Both the position numbers and the translations under genes were made by a program. Under the pieces are notes generated by a model. The model was not told the DNA's origin and made no database searches. It saw nothing but the letters and a program-made list of their open reading frames with translations. 64,000 nt of DNA from Novosphingobium sp. (GTDB taxonomy: Bacteria; Pseudomonadota; Alphaproteobacteria; Sphingomonadales; Sphingomonadaceae): assembly GCF_024642085.1 (NCBI RefSeq), contig NZ_JAHEBV010000002.1, forward strand, positions 62,001 to 126,000, read 5' to 3'. Below, one piece after another: positions 38,314 to 47,973 of this stretch; the first letter of the stretch is position 1, and each line of letters opens with the position of its first letter.

Positions 38314-40122
38314 GTGAACACCATTACACTTGATGGACTGAACGAAGAAGAGTTCCGGCGTTCGATCGAAATGCGTCTGCGCCACGATCTGGCCGGCGCT
38401 GCGCTTGAACGCTTGCGCGGCTTGATTGCGCTTTTCGCCGGACCGGGCGGCATTTTGCCCGAACGCTTTCTGACCGTTACTTCGGCCGACCTCAATCTTT
38501 ATGGCTGGGACGGACTGGCCGATGCGCTGCACCGCCATGACCGTCCGGGCCGCCCGGTCACCGCATTGTCGATCGCATTTGGCTGGCCCGGGGAAGAGAG
38601 CCCGGTTCCTGACGCCGATGGCCGGCTCAATCCGCTGATCGAAACCGGCTATTACACCGACGATTCGTTTCCGTTTTCGGTCAGCGCCCGCGAAGATCTG
38701 CTTGATGGCTATTCCTACCACGGGTGTACCTGGGCCGATGATTGCGAAGCGACCGAAAGCACGCTCTCGCTTGGCGGCATCGATGATCTGCACGGCGCAT
38801 TGGCCATTCTGGAAGCGCGCTTGCTGGAGAGCGACGAGCCTGACGACGACGGCATTCGCGCCGGGTCACTGGGCGCCTGCCTGCTTTCGGTGCTGCTGTA
38901 CCAGGCCGTATCCGATCGAATCGTTCGCGACGGCCTGCCGCGTCCGTTATGCGTGATGGCCGGCAGCAACGGGGTCTATCCTTATTTTGACGCGCCGGTT
39001 GCGGGAATGCCCGAAGACGCGCGCAAAGCTGCCGAAGCTGCCGAAGAAGACGAAGTGATAGATCGCGGCGTACCCGGCCCGCGCTATTCCAGCCTGCTGG
39101 TAACCGGCATCCCGCGGGCCAAAAAGCGCGCGGTCCTGGTGCTTCAGGAAAGCGCCGAGGAAATGGAAGTGCGTATCGCATCGCTGCGCGGTATCAACCA
39201 CCGCGAAGGTGCGCTACCGCCGCCCGCCCTGCCTGCAGCGGCCAGCGCGGATGAGCCGCCGGTCGGCATCGACCCGGAAACCACGATCATTCCGGTCGTC
39301 GACGGTCCCTTGATGACCAAGAAGGCCCCCGGCCAATCATGGGACTTCCGCGACATGCTGGGTCCGCCGCGCGATGCTGAACCGCCGCACGGCGACCTGT
39401 CGTTCGAACCGCCGTCACAGCCCGAACCGGAAAGCCCGGAAGGGCCGCCGGCTGCGCTGACGCCTGACCGGGCGGAACCCCAGCCCGGGACCAAGCCGCC
39501 AGTTGCCGATCTGCCGTTCGAAGCAGCCCGTCCGGCCGATCCGGCCGATCCGGTCGTACCTGCAGCCGAGCAGTGGCCCGCCACGCCTGAGCCGGCGCAA
39601 ACCGCACTGCCGCAAGATCCGGAACCATTGCCCGAGACCAAGCCGGCGGTTGCCGACCTGCCGTTCGAAACGGCCGGCCCTGGTGATCCGCCCGTACCGC
39701 CGGGAGAGCCTGAACCTGACGAGCCGGAGCCGCCGCTGGCCCAGCTTGCGCCGTTGCTGCCACGCTTGCCCGATCCGGTTGGCGAAGCTGCGCCGCGCCC
39801 ACGTTTTCCAAGCCAGCCCCCGGTCGGGCCCGGCTTTGCCTTTCTGGAACCCAGCCTGCAGATCAGGCTTGAATCGCTGCTCGCCCCGCACGTGCCGGAA
39901 CTGCGCCCGTCCAGTCCCGCACCTGAACCTGAACCGGCCGGGCTTGCAGCAGAAGATCCGGTAACCGAACCGGCCAGTCGCACGCCGGAGCTCGGACCGG
40001 TCTGGCCGTTCGGCATCGACTGGCTTGAAGAAGAAGCCGCCTACGCGGCCGAGCCGGATCATGAACCGGTGCCAGCGCCTACCCTGTGGTCGCGGCTTCG
40101 GGCCTGGCTTGGGCGGCGCTAG
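38314..40122 (+). CDS. Hypothetical protein with long Pro/Glu-rich C-terminal region
   Basis: 602-aa ORF from GTG; folded-looking first ~300 aa then low-complexity P/E/A-rich segment with repeated KPxVADLPFE. Confidence 0.7.
   Translation: MNTITLDGLNEEEFRRSIEMRLRHDLAGAALERLRGLIALFAGPGGILPERFLTVTSADLNLYGWDGLADALHRHDRPGRPVTALSIAFGWPGEESPVPDADGRLNPLIETGYYTDDSFPFSVSAREDLLDGYSYHGCTWADDCEATESTLSLGGIDDLHGALAILEARLLESDEPDDDGIRAGSLGACLLSVLLYQAVSDRIVRDGLPRPLCVMAGSNGVYPYFDAPVAGMPEDARKAAEAAEEDEVIDRGVPGPRYSSLLVTGIPRAKKRAVLVLQESAEEMEVRIASLRGINHREGALPPPALPAAASADEPPVGIDPETTIIPVVDGPLMTKKAPGQSWDFRDMLGPPRDAEPPHGDLSFEPPSQPEPESPEGPPAALTPDRAEPQPGTKPPVADLPFEAARPADPADPVVPAAEQWPATPEPAQTALPQDPEPLPETKPAVADLPFETAGPGDPPVPPGEPEPDEPEPPLAQLAPLLPRLPDPVGEAAPRPRFPSQPPVGPGFAFLEPSLQIRLESLLAPHVPELRPSSPAPEPEPAGLAAEDPVTEPASRTPELGPVWPFGIDWLEEEAAYAAEPDHEPVPAPTLWSRLRAWLGRR
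39489..39669 (+). repeat. Imperfect direct repeat within the Pro-rich coding region
   Basis: GACCAAGCCGCCAGTTGCCGATCTGCCGTTCGAA (39489-39522) and GACCAAGCCGGCGGTTGCCGACCTGCCGTTCGAA (39636-39669), 3 mismatches in 34 nt. Confidence 0.8.
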
Positions 40123-40126
40123 TCGG

Positions 40127-41932
40127 CTAGCCTTTGTAAAGCGCGTCCAGTCGCTCGCCGTAACGGTCTTTGAGCTTGTGCCGCCGGATCTTCAGGCTGG
40201 GCGTCATTTCCTCGTTCTCGATCCCGAAAGCCTCGTCGGCGAAAGTGAACTGGCGAACCTTCTCGATTACCGACAGGTCCTGGTTGACCCGGTCGATCGC
40301 CCCGCGCACGGCTGAGCGGAAGGCAGGCAAATCCTGCAGCGCGTGCAGATTGAACTTTTCATCGTTGGCGCGGGCCCATTCCAATGCCCATTCTGCGTCG
40401 GGCACGATCAGGCCGACCAGATAGGGGCGCTTGTCACCGATCACCATCGCCTGCGCGATTTCGGGCTGCAGGGTCAGCATTCCCTCGATCTTCTGCGGCG
40501 AGACATTGTCGCCCTTGTCGTTGACGATCATGTCTTTCTTGCGGTCGGTGATGACAATCCGGCCCTTGTTGTCGATATGGCCGATATCACCGGTGTGCAG
40601 CCAGCCGTCCTGCAGCGCCTTGGCGGTTTCGGCCTCGTTTTGCCAATAACCGCGCATCACCAGTTCGCCGCGCACCAGGATTTCGCCATCTTCGGCAATG
40701 CGGATTTCGACCCCGTGCATCGGTGGGCCGACGGTATCCATCTTGAGCCCGGCCTTGGGCCGGTTACAGCTGATCACCGGCCCCGCTTCGGTCTGGCCAT
40801 AGCCTTGCAGCATGGTCAGTCCCATTGAGTCGAAGAACACACCGATATCCGGGTTGAGCGGCGCCCCGCCCGAAACCATTGCTTTCAGCCTGCCGCCGAA
40901 CTTGGCGCGAATCTTGGGCCGCAGAGCACGGCTGATGACCAGACCGATCGGCATGTCGCGCAACCGCCTGCGGCCTTTTGCCTTCAGCGTTCCGATCCCG
41001 ACTGCCCGGTCCATCAGGTAGTTCGCCAGCTTGCCCTGCTTTTCGACCTGTTTCATGATCCGGGTGCGCAGCACTTCGAACAGGCGGGGCACGACCACCA
41101 TGATCGTCGGGCGCACTTCCTCGATATTGCTGGCCAGTTTCTCAAGGCCTTCGGAATAATAGATTTGCGCCCCGCACCCGATCGGCAGCATTTGCCCGCC
41201 GGTATGTTCATATGCGTGACTAAGCGGCAGGAACGACAGGAACACCTCGTCGTCCAGTCCGAAATCCTCGTTCAGGATGCGTGCCGCGCCATCGACATTG
41301 CACAGCACCGCGCCGTGATGCTGCATTACCCCGCGCGGCGCCCCGCCGGTTCCGCTGGTGTAAATGATGCAAGCCAGGTCTTCGCGCCCGATCCCGGCAA
41401 TCCTTGCGTCGACCGCAGCCCGGCTGGCAGCGGCATCGCCTTGCAGCAGGTTTTGCCAATCGTGATATTCAAAGCTGCCGGTCTGGGCCATGCGCAGCGG
41501 CTCTATGCCAATGACATGTTCGGCCCGGCTGGAGCGCAGCACTGCACTCAGCAAGGGTTTGGCCAGCTTGTCGTTGGCGACAATCACCGCCCGGGCGCCC
41601 GAATTGTCCAGTACATGCAAATGATCGCGCTCGGTATTGGTGACATAGGCCGGCACGCTGACGCAGCCCGCAGCCATGATCGCGAAATCGGCAATGAGCC
41701 ATTCGGGCCGGTTTTCCGATACGAGCAGCACCCGGTCGCCGGAATTCAGGCCCATTGCACGCAGCGCTTCGGCCAGTTTGCAGATCTGGCGCACGGTTTC
41801 TGCCCAGCTTTGCGATTGCCAGGTTCCGCCGCGCTTGGCCCACAGGAACGGCGCGTCACCGCGCATATCGGCCCGGCTGAACAGCAAATCGACCAGATTC
41901 TTTCTGGTCGGCAGATCGGAAATATCAACCAC
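40127..41932 (-). CDS. Long-chain fatty acid-CoA ligase (AMP-binding family)
   Basis: ACIIYTSGTGGAPRGVMQHHGA, MLQGYGQTEAGPVISCNRP, GWLHTGDIGHIDNKGRIVITDRKKDMIV. Confidence 0.95.
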   Translation of the reverse strand: MVDISDLPTRKNLVDLLFSRADMRGDAPFLWAKRGGTWQSQSWAETVRQICKLAEALRAMGLNSGDRVLLVSENRPEWLIADFAIMAAGCVSVPAYVTNTERDHLHVLDNSGARAVIVANDKLAKPLLSAVLRSSRAEHVIGIEPLRMAQTGSFEYHDWQNLLQGDAAASRAAVDARIAGIGREDLACIIYTSGTGGAPRGVMQHHGAVLCNVDGAARILNEDFGLDDEVFLSFLPLSHAYEHTGGQMLPIGCGAQIYYSEGLEKLASNIEEVRPTIMVVVPRLFEVLRTRIMKQVEKQGKLANYLMDRAVGIGTLKAKGRRRLRDMPIGLVISRALRPKIRAKFGGRLKAMVSGGAPLNPDIGVFFDSMGLTMLQGYGQTEAGPVISCNRPKAGLKMDTVGPPMHGVEIRIAEDGEILVRGELVMRGYWQNEAETAKALQDGWLHTGDIGHIDNKGRIVITDRKKDMIVNDKGDNVSPQKIEGMLTLQPEIAQAMVIGDKRPYLVGLIVPDAEWALEWARANDEKFNLHALQDLPAFRSAVRGAIDRVNQDLSVIEKVRQFTFADEAFGIENEEMTPSLKIRRHKLKDRYGERLDALYKG

Positions 41933-42025
41933 GTGCAGGAAGCCCCTTTATTATGCTGCACAGTTCCTCAAACCCGGAGCCCAAACTAGGCGGGGTTTGG
42001 CCTAGCGGCAAGCATTGGCTTGGCC

Positions 42026-43747
42026 TTATTCGGACACGGCCTTACCCTCGCTGCGCGGATCGGCAGCGCCGATCAGCACGCCGCCGACCATTTCGATGGC
42101 ATTGGCCTTGAGCGGCAGGGCACGCGCGGTGACACTGGCATGGCCCAGTGCGGTCAGCGCCGGAACCATCGCTTCGGCAGCGGAACCCTGTTCGACGTAG
42201 ACGGCATCGCCGCCAGGAGCGAACAGCACCGGCAGGGCCAGCGCATCCTGCGCCGACAGTTTCCAGTCAAGTACGCCAATCACTGCGCGGATGACCTGTG
42301 CCGGGATCGTCGCGCCGCCTGCGGCGCCAACGGCCAGCCGCATGGCGCCATCCGGCCCGAATACCAGGGTCGGGCTCATCGAACTGCGCGGGCGTTTGCC
42401 GCCCTGCACGCGGTTGTTGGCGGGTTTGCCGCCAAAAACCGGGTTCATGTCAAAATCGGTCAACTCGTTGTTGAGGAAATAGCCGCCCGTCATCAGTCCC
42501 GATCCAAACGCGCTTTCGATTGTCGAGGTGTAGGTGACAACATTTCCGCGCCGGTCAGCTGCGACAAAGTGCGACGTGCCGTGCTCTTCCTGCGGGGCGG
42601 GATCGGCCAGAACCAGGCTTTCGGCCCCGCGGGGCATGCCGGCGCTGACCGCAGGCATGGTCTTTTCCGGCGAAATCAGTGCGGAACGCTGCGACAGATA
42701 GTCAGGATCGGTCAACCCCGCCACCGGCACGCGCACGAAATCAGCGTCACCAGAATAGCGGGCGCGGTCGGCATAGGCGAGGCGCATCGATTCGGCGATC
42801 AGGTGCCAGGCTACAGGCGAATCCTTGCCCAGTGCAGTCAGGTCAAACCGTTCCAGCTGTTTCAGCGTGGCGAAAACCGTGGTCGCGCCGGAACTGGGCG
42901 GGCCCATCCCGCAGATCCGGTACAGGCGATAATTGCCGCAAACCGGTTCCCGGTTCTGTGCGGCATAGGCCGCGACATCTTCCTTGGTAACCGGCGCGGG
43001 ATTACGCGCGGCGGTGACCAATGCGGTGACCAGGCTGGTGCTGTTCGGTCCGCTGTAGAAGGCCCTGGGGCCCCGCGCCGCAATCGCCATCAGCGTTGCT
43101 GCCATTTCCGCATTGATCACCCGCGTTCCAACCGCCTTGGGCTGGCCCGACGCGTCATAGAACAGGGCTTTGCCAGCAGGCGTAAACGCGGCGGTCGCTG
43201 CGCTGTTCTTCAGTGCGGCGTTGAGCCGCGGGGTAATGGCGAAACCGTGTCGGGCCAAATTGATTGCCGGGGCGAACAGCCGCGCCCAGGGCAGCTTGCC
43301 GTGGGCCTTGTGCGCCTTGGCAGCCAGGGCTACGTTTCCGGGTACGCCCACGCTGATTGCACCGGGCACGGCATCTGAAAAACTCATGACTTTGCCATCG
43401 CGCACAAACCATTGGTCGCTGGCACTTGCCGGCGCCTTTTCGCGGCCGTCGATGGTAACGACATGCCCGTCGGCCCCGGTTTCGACGAAGAAGCCGCCGC
43501 CGCCGATTCCAGAACTCTGCGGTTCGACCACGGATAGCGCCAGCATCGTTGCAATCGCGGCGTCGGTCGCATTGCCGCCCGCGCGCAGCATCTGTGCCCC
43601 GGCATCGGCTGCGCGGGGATCAGCCGCGCTGACCATGCCCTTGGTGTAGACCTGTGTTGCTGCAGGACGGGCCAGTGCCGCGGGAACGACTGCGAAGGCG
43701 GAGAGGACGGGCAGTGCCAGCAGGGCGACGTGTGTGCGAAGGGTCAT
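42026..43747 (-). CDS. ggt: Gamma-glutamyltransferase
   Basis: Signal peptide; MVSAADPRAADAGAQMLRAGGNATDAAIA, HGTSHFVAADRRGNVVTYTSTIESAFGSG. Confidence 0.94.
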   Translation of the reverse strand: MTLRTHVALLALPVLSAFAVVPAALARPAATQVYTKGMVSAADPRAADAGAQMLRAGGNATDAAIATMLALSVVEPQSSGIGGGGFFVETGADGHVVTIDGREKAPASASDQWFVRDGKVMSFSDAVPGAISVGVPGNVALAAKAHKAHGKLPWARLFAPAINLARHGFAITPRLNAALKNSAATAAFTPAGKALFYDASGQPKAVGTRVINAEMAATLMAIAARGPRAFYSGPNSTSLVTALVTAARNPAPVTKEDVAAYAAQNREPVCGNYRLYRICGMGPPSSGATTVFATLKQLERFDLTALGKDSPVAWHLIAESMRLAYADRARYSGDADFVRVPVAGLTDPDYLSQRSALISPEKTMPAVSAGMPRGAESLVLADPAPQEEHGTSHFVAADRRGNVVTYTSTIESAFGSGLMTGGYFLNNELTDFDMNPVFGGKPANNRVQGGKRPRSSMSPTLVFGPDGAMRLAVGAAGGATIPAQVIRAVIGVLDWKLSAQDALALPVLFAPGGDAVYVEQGSAAEAMVPALTALGHASVTARALPLKANAIEMVGGVLIGAADPRSEGKAVSE

Positions 43748-43757
43748 GGCCTTCACG

Positions 43758-44789
43758 CTATTCTGTTCCAACCGCCTCGGCAATGGTGACAAACCCGTCG
43801 CGCTGCATCTGGCGCCGGATACCAGCTGTAATTGACCGCGCAATGCCGGGGCCGCCGAAAGCCATGGCCGAATAGAGTTGCACCAGACTGGCCCCGGCGC
43901 GGATGCGCGCCCAGGCATCCTGCGCCGTTGCAATCCCGCCAACGCCGACCAGCGGCAGCGCACCGCCGGTGGCCAGGCGAAAATCGCGCAGCCGCTGCTG
44001 GGCCAGATCGCGCAATGGCGTGCCCGACAGGCCCCCGGCTTCATCAGCAAAGCGCGATTTCAACGCCGGGCGGGAAATTGTCGTATTGGACACGATCAGC
44101 GCGCCCAGCTTTTTGTCCATCGCAATCCGGGCAATGGCATCGATATCCGCCGGCTCCAGATCCGGCGCCACTTTCAGGAACACCGGCGGACCGTCTGCAC
44201 CACGCGCCGCCATAACGGCATCGAGCAGCCCGGCCAGCGCCCCTTCATCCTGCAAAGCGCGCAGTCCCGGAGTATTGGGGCTGGAAATATTGACTGCCAG
44301 ATAGCTTGCCAGCGGCGCCATCAAGCGCGCCATGGTGGCATAATCGGCTACGCGGTCGACCGAATCCTTGTTCGCTCCGATGTTGATCCCGACGATTCCT
44401 GGCCGGCCTGCCCGCCGCGCAAGCCTGGCAATGGCGGCCTCGGCCCCGCGGTTGTTGAACCCCATGCGGTTGATCACGCCGCGGTCTTCCTCCAGCCGGA
44501 ACAGGCGCGGGCGCGGGTTGCCGGATTGGGGCAGGGGGGTGATGGATCCGACCTCGGCAAATCCGAAGCCGACGCCAAGCAAGGCGTCCGGAACCTCGGC
44601 ATCCTTGTCGAAACCGGCGGCAATGCCAAGCGGGTTGGGAAAGGCAATTCCCGCCACCTTGGTCGCGAGTGGCCCGTCGGCGCGCGGCTTTGCGCCCAGC
44701 GCAATGAGCTTGAGCGATTGTATCGCAAGGCGATGCGCATCTTCGGCGTCGAGCAGCCGCATGACAGGGCGGAACATGGCATAGATCAT
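43758..44789 (-). CDS. pyrD: Dihydroorotate dehydrogenase (quinone)
   Basis: GIAFPNPLGIAAGFDKDAEV, VNISSPNTPGLR, GVGGIATAQDAWARIRAGASLVQLYSA. Confidence 0.95.
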   Translation of the reverse strand: MIYAMFRPVMRLLDAEDAHRLAIQSLKLIALGAKPRADGPLATKVAGIAFPNPLGIAAGFDKDAEVPDALLGVGFGFAEVGSITPLPQSGNPRPRLFRLEEDRGVINRMGFNNRGAEAAIARLARRAGRPGIVGINIGANKDSVDRVADYATMARLMAPLASYLAVNISSPNTPGLRALQDEGALAGLLDAVMAARGADGPPVFLKVAPDLEPADIDAIARIAMDKKLGALIVSNTTISRPALKSRFADEAGGLSGTPLRDLAQQRLRDFRLATGGALPLVGVGGIATAQDAWARIRAGASLVQLYSAMAFGGPGIARSITAGIRRQMQRDGFVTIAEAVGTE

Positions 44790-44879
44790 GGCGCAACCGC
44801 CTATGACAGGCGTGTTCGGCCGTGTCGATGCAGTCAAAAGGTCAATTGTTTTAAATTGATTGCAACCGACAAATAGCAC

Positions 44880-45031
44880 GATTCATCCGAAAATTTGTCG
44901 ATTCCATACAATCGCCTGCAAACCGAATCGCGTAGTCAGACCTCGCGACCCGAAGGGCTCGAAGCTTTCTGCGACGAGTTCTTGTAACTCAAAGCGGCTC
45001 TCCCGGCACCCCGGGGGAGCCGCTCTTTTAT
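44880..45031 (+). ncRNA. Candidate intergenic small RNA ending in an intrinsic terminator (5' end undefined)
   Basis: pyrD/araC-type divergent intergenic region; small hairpin GAGTTcttgtAACTC at 44976-44990 followed by a strong terminator; no plus-strand gene upstream to account for it. Confidence 0.4.
44993..45030 (+). terminator. Orphan intrinsic terminator
   Basis: AGCGGCTCTCCCGG-cacc-CCGGGGGAGCCGCT-ctctttta: 14-bp stem with one G.U pair and U-rich tail. Confidence 0.75.
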
Positions 45032-45060
45032 GTTGCATAGACGTTACTGGCAGTGCCACG

Positions 45061-46014
45061 ATGATCTTCTGCAAAGGAGGCCGGGTGACATTTTCAAGCG
45101 GGCAAGACGATCAGGCAGCCAAAGGGCAGCTGACATCGTCCAGTCTGATCCGCCTCGATCATTTTCCGGTGCCGGCCGCGCTCGCTCCTTTCGTGGTCAC
45201 CTTGTACCATTTTACCTGCGACGAAATCCTGCTTTCCGATGTAGTTCCAGCAGGCGTCGGTTATGTCATGGCGCTCCTCTCGGGCAGTGCCAAAGTTACC
45301 TTTGCGCATGGCGAAAGCGTGGATGCGCCGCCACTTGCCTTGCTGACGCCGACCAGCGGCGCTGCCCATGTAACCGCCGATGGACCGTTTCACCTGGTCG
45401 GTGCGGCCTTGTCGCCGCTTGGCTGGGGCGCTCTTACGGGGATGCCGGCCTTCGAAGCGCGCAACCAGGTGCTTGCTGCAGCCAGCTGGCTTGGCGATGA
45501 AGCGGGCCCGGCCTTGCGGCGCTGGCGTACCGGTTATGTCAGCGCTGCGCTGACCGGTGAGGCGATCTGCGCCGAATTGGCCGCGATCCTGACGGCGCAG
45601 ATGAAAATGCCGTCGCCGCGCCACATATCCCTGATCCGCGAGACGGGGGACTGGCTATCATCCTCGTTCGACCCCGAACTGTCGGCGCTGGGCCGGTCTA
45701 CAGGCTATTCGGTCCGGCAGGTCGAACGCCTGGTAAAGCGCTATTTCGGTGCTACTCCGCGCGAACTGGTGCGCAAGTACCGTGCGCTGCGTGTGGCGGC
45801 ACTGCTGCAATCGCCGGATTGTGATGACGAACGCGCCGCCGCCCTGACCAATCTGTTCTATGACCAGTCGCACCTGATCCGTGAGATGCGCCATTACCTG
45901 GGACGAACCCCGACGCGGCTGGTGGCCGAGGAATCCGCGTTGACCCAGGCGATGAACGGAATTGACAATTTCCGCCACCGGCGCCCCAGTTTCGCGCGCA
46001 TTCCCAAGGGTTGA
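45061..46014 (+). CDS. AraC-family transcriptional regulator
   Basis: C-terminal HTH: ELSALGRSTGYSVRQVERLVKRYFGATPRELVRKYRALRVAALL...LFYDQSHLIREMRHYLGRTPTRL. Confidence 0.9.
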   Translation: MIFCKGGRVTFSSGQDDQAAKGQLTSSSLIRLDHFPVPAALAPFVVTLYHFTCDEILLSDVVPAGVGYVMALLSGSAKVTFAHGESVDAPPLALLTPTSGAAHVTADGPFHLVGAALSPLGWGALTGMPAFEARNQVLAAASWLGDEAGPALRRWRTGYVSAALTGEAICAELAAILTAQMKMPSPRHISLIRETGDWLSSSFDPELSALGRSTGYSVRQVERLVKRYFGATPRELVRKYRALRVAALLQSPDCDDERAAALTNLFYDQSHLIREMRHYLGRTPTRLVAEESALTQAMNGIDNFRHRRPSFARIPKG

Positions 46015-46040
46015 AAATCGCAGTTTCCGCGACTAGGTGG

Positions 46041-46065
46041 AAATCGGAACGATTCTTTCCGATTT
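46041..46065. promoter_or_regulatory. Perfect 9-bp inverted repeat upstream of the Rrf2 regulator (candidate operator)
   Basis: AAATCGGAA-cgattct-TTCCGATTT, ending 15 nt before the rrf2 start codon region. Confidence 0.6.
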
Positions 46066-46079
46066 AACCGGAGCGGGCA

Positions 46080-46487
46080 ATGCGCCTTTCCAATATGGCC
46101 GACTATGCTGTCCTGACGATGAGCGCCGCCGCGCGCCATTGCGGCGGTTCGCGCGTTGCAGCGGCGCAGCTGGCCGAAGAAACCGGCCTGCCGGTGCCGA
46201 CGGTGCAAAAGCTGGTCAGCCGCCTGACCGCTGCGGGTCTGCTGCGTTCGTCACGCGGGGTGGGCGGTGGGCTCAAGCTGGCGCGTCCGGCTGCGGCGAT
46301 TACGCTGGCCGATATTGTCGAGGCGGTCGACGGCCCGATCGCGCTCGCCCCCTGTGCGGACGAGGCCCACGATTGTGCCCGTGAAGAGGGCTGCATGGTC
46401 CGCCCGCATTGGGCCGAGGCAAGCAGCGCGCTGCGCGGTGCGCTTTCCGCGGTGCCGCTGACCCGCCTGGCGGAGGCGGGCCGATGA
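46080..46487 (+). CDS. Rrf2-family SUF regulator (IscR/SufR-like)
   Basis: [70 protein letters not shown]; three Cys in [15 protein letters not shown]; first gene of suf cluster. Confidence 0.93.
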   Translation: MRLSNMADYAVLTMSAAARHCGGSRVAAAQLAEETGLPVPTVQKLVSRLTAAGLLRSSRGVGGGLKLARPAAAITLADIVEAVDGPIALAPCADEAHDCAREEGCMVRPHWAEASSALRGALSAVPLTRLAEAGR

Positions 46488-47959
46488 ACGACATGGTCAA
46501 GGATCAGGCCGCGCGCGATGCCGCCGCCAAGGTCGCCGATTACGAACACGGCTGGTCTGCCGATATCGAAACCGATTTCGCCCCCAAGGGCCTGAACGAA
46601 GATACCGTCCGGTTCATTTCGGCCAAGAAGAACGAGCCGGAATGGATGCTTGAATGGCGGCTCAAGGCCTTTCGCCACTGGCTGACCATGCCGATGCCTG
46701 ACTGGGCCAAGCTGAATGTCCCGCCGATCGATTACCAGGATGCCTATTACTATGCCGCGCCGCGGGCCAAACCCAAGCTGGCCAGCCTGGACGAGGTCGA
46801 TCCCGAAATCCTCGAGGTCTACAAGAAGCTGGGCATCCCGCTGGAAGAGCAGAAAGTGCTCGCCGGGGTCGAAGGCGCACGCAAGGTCGCGGTCGATGCG
46901 GTGTTCGATTCGGTCAGCGTCGCAACCACCTTCCGCGAAGAGCTGAAAAAGGCCGGGGTCATCTTCCTGTCGATCTCCGAAGCGATTCGCGAATACCCTG
47001 ATCTGGTGAAGAAATGGCTGGCCAAGGTCGTGCCAATCCATGACAACTTCTTTGCCGCGCTCAATTCGGCGGTCTTTTCCGACGGCACCTTTGTCTACAT
47101 CCCCGAAGGCGTGCGCTGCCCGATGGAGCTGTCGACCTATTTCCGCATCAATGCCGAAAACACCGGGCAGTTTGAACGCACCCTGATCGTGGCGGACAAG
47201 GGCAGTTATGTCAGCTACCTTGAAGGCTGCACGGCGCCGATGCGCGATGAAAACCAGCTTCACGCCGCGGTGGTCGAACTGGTCGCTTTGGACGATGCCG
47301 AGATCAAGTATTCGACCGTGCAGAACTGGTATCCTGGCAATGCCGAAGGACTGGGCGGGATCTACAATTTCGTCACCAAGCGCGCGCTGTGCCAGGGCAA
47401 GCGCAGCAAGGTGTCGTGGACCCAGGTTGAAACCGGATCGGCGATCACCTGGAAATATCCTTCCTGCGTACTGAATGGTGAAGATTCTGTGGGCGAATTC
47501 TATTCGGTCGCGGTCACCAACAATTACCAGCAGGCCGACACCGGGACCAAGATGATCCATAACGGCAAAGGCAGCCGATCGACCATCATCAGCAAAGGCA
47601 TCTCGGCCGGGCGAAGCCAGAACACCTATCGCGGTCTGGTCCGCGTTGCCCCCCAGGCGGAAGGGGTGCGCAATTTCACCCAGTGCGATTCGCTGCTGCT
47701 CGGCAAGGATTGCGGGGCACACACCGTGCCCTATATCGAAGTGCGCAATCCCAGCGCGCAGATCGAGCATGAAGCGACCACCAGCAAGATTTCGGACGAC
47801 CAGCTGTTCTACGCCCAGCAGCGCGGGCTTGGCACCGAAGAAGCGGTGGCGCTGATCGTCAACGGTTTCGCCAAGGAAGTGCTGCAGCAACTGCCGATGG
47901 AGTTTGCGGTGGAGGCGCAGAAGCTGCTGGGTATTTCCCTTGAAGGATCGGTCGGATGA
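46484..47959 (+). CDS. sufB: Fe-S cluster assembly protein SufB
   Basis: [78 protein letters not shown]-like block. Confidence 0.97.
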   Translation: MNDMVKDQAARDAAAKVADYEHGWSADIETDFAPKGLNEDTVRFISAKKNEPEWMLEWRLKAFRHWLTMPMPDWAKLNVPPIDYQDAYYYAAPRAKPKLASLDEVDPEILEVYKKLGIPLEEQKVLAGVEGARKVAVDAVFDSVSVATTFREELKKAGVIFLSISEAIREYPDLVKKWLAKVVPIHDNFFAALNSAVFSDGTFVYIPEGVRCPMELSTYFRINAENTGQFERTLIVADKGSYVSYLEGCTAPMRDENQLHAAVVELVALDDAEIKYSTVQNWYPGNAEGLGGIYNFVTKRALCQGKRSKVSWTQVETGSAITWKYPSCVLNGEDSVGEFYSVAVTNNYQQADTGTKMIHNGKGSRSTIISKGISAGRSQNTYRGLVRVAPQAEGVRNFTQCDSLLLGKDCGAHTVPYIEVRNPSAQIEHEATTSKISDDQLFYAQQRGLGTEEAVALIVNGFAKEVLQQLPMEFAVEAQKLLGISLEGSVG

Positions 47960-47973
47960 GTTTGGCCCGGACC

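Noticed and set aside
39144-40016. 290-aa Gly/Ser-rich minus-strand ORF antisense to the Pro-rich gene
   Set aside because: Gly/Ser composition is the simple complement of Pro/Glu/Ala codons; no start-site or domain support.
42020-43378. 452-aa plus-strand ORF antisense to gamma-glutamyltransferase
   Set aside because: Shadow ORF from high-GC codon usage; the opposite strand has clear Ggt motifs and this translation has no recognisable domain.
46103-47890. 595-aa minus-strand ORF antisense to sufB
   Set aside because: Long only because the conserved sufB frame lacks antisense stops; no family motifs, overlaps both rrf2 and sufB.
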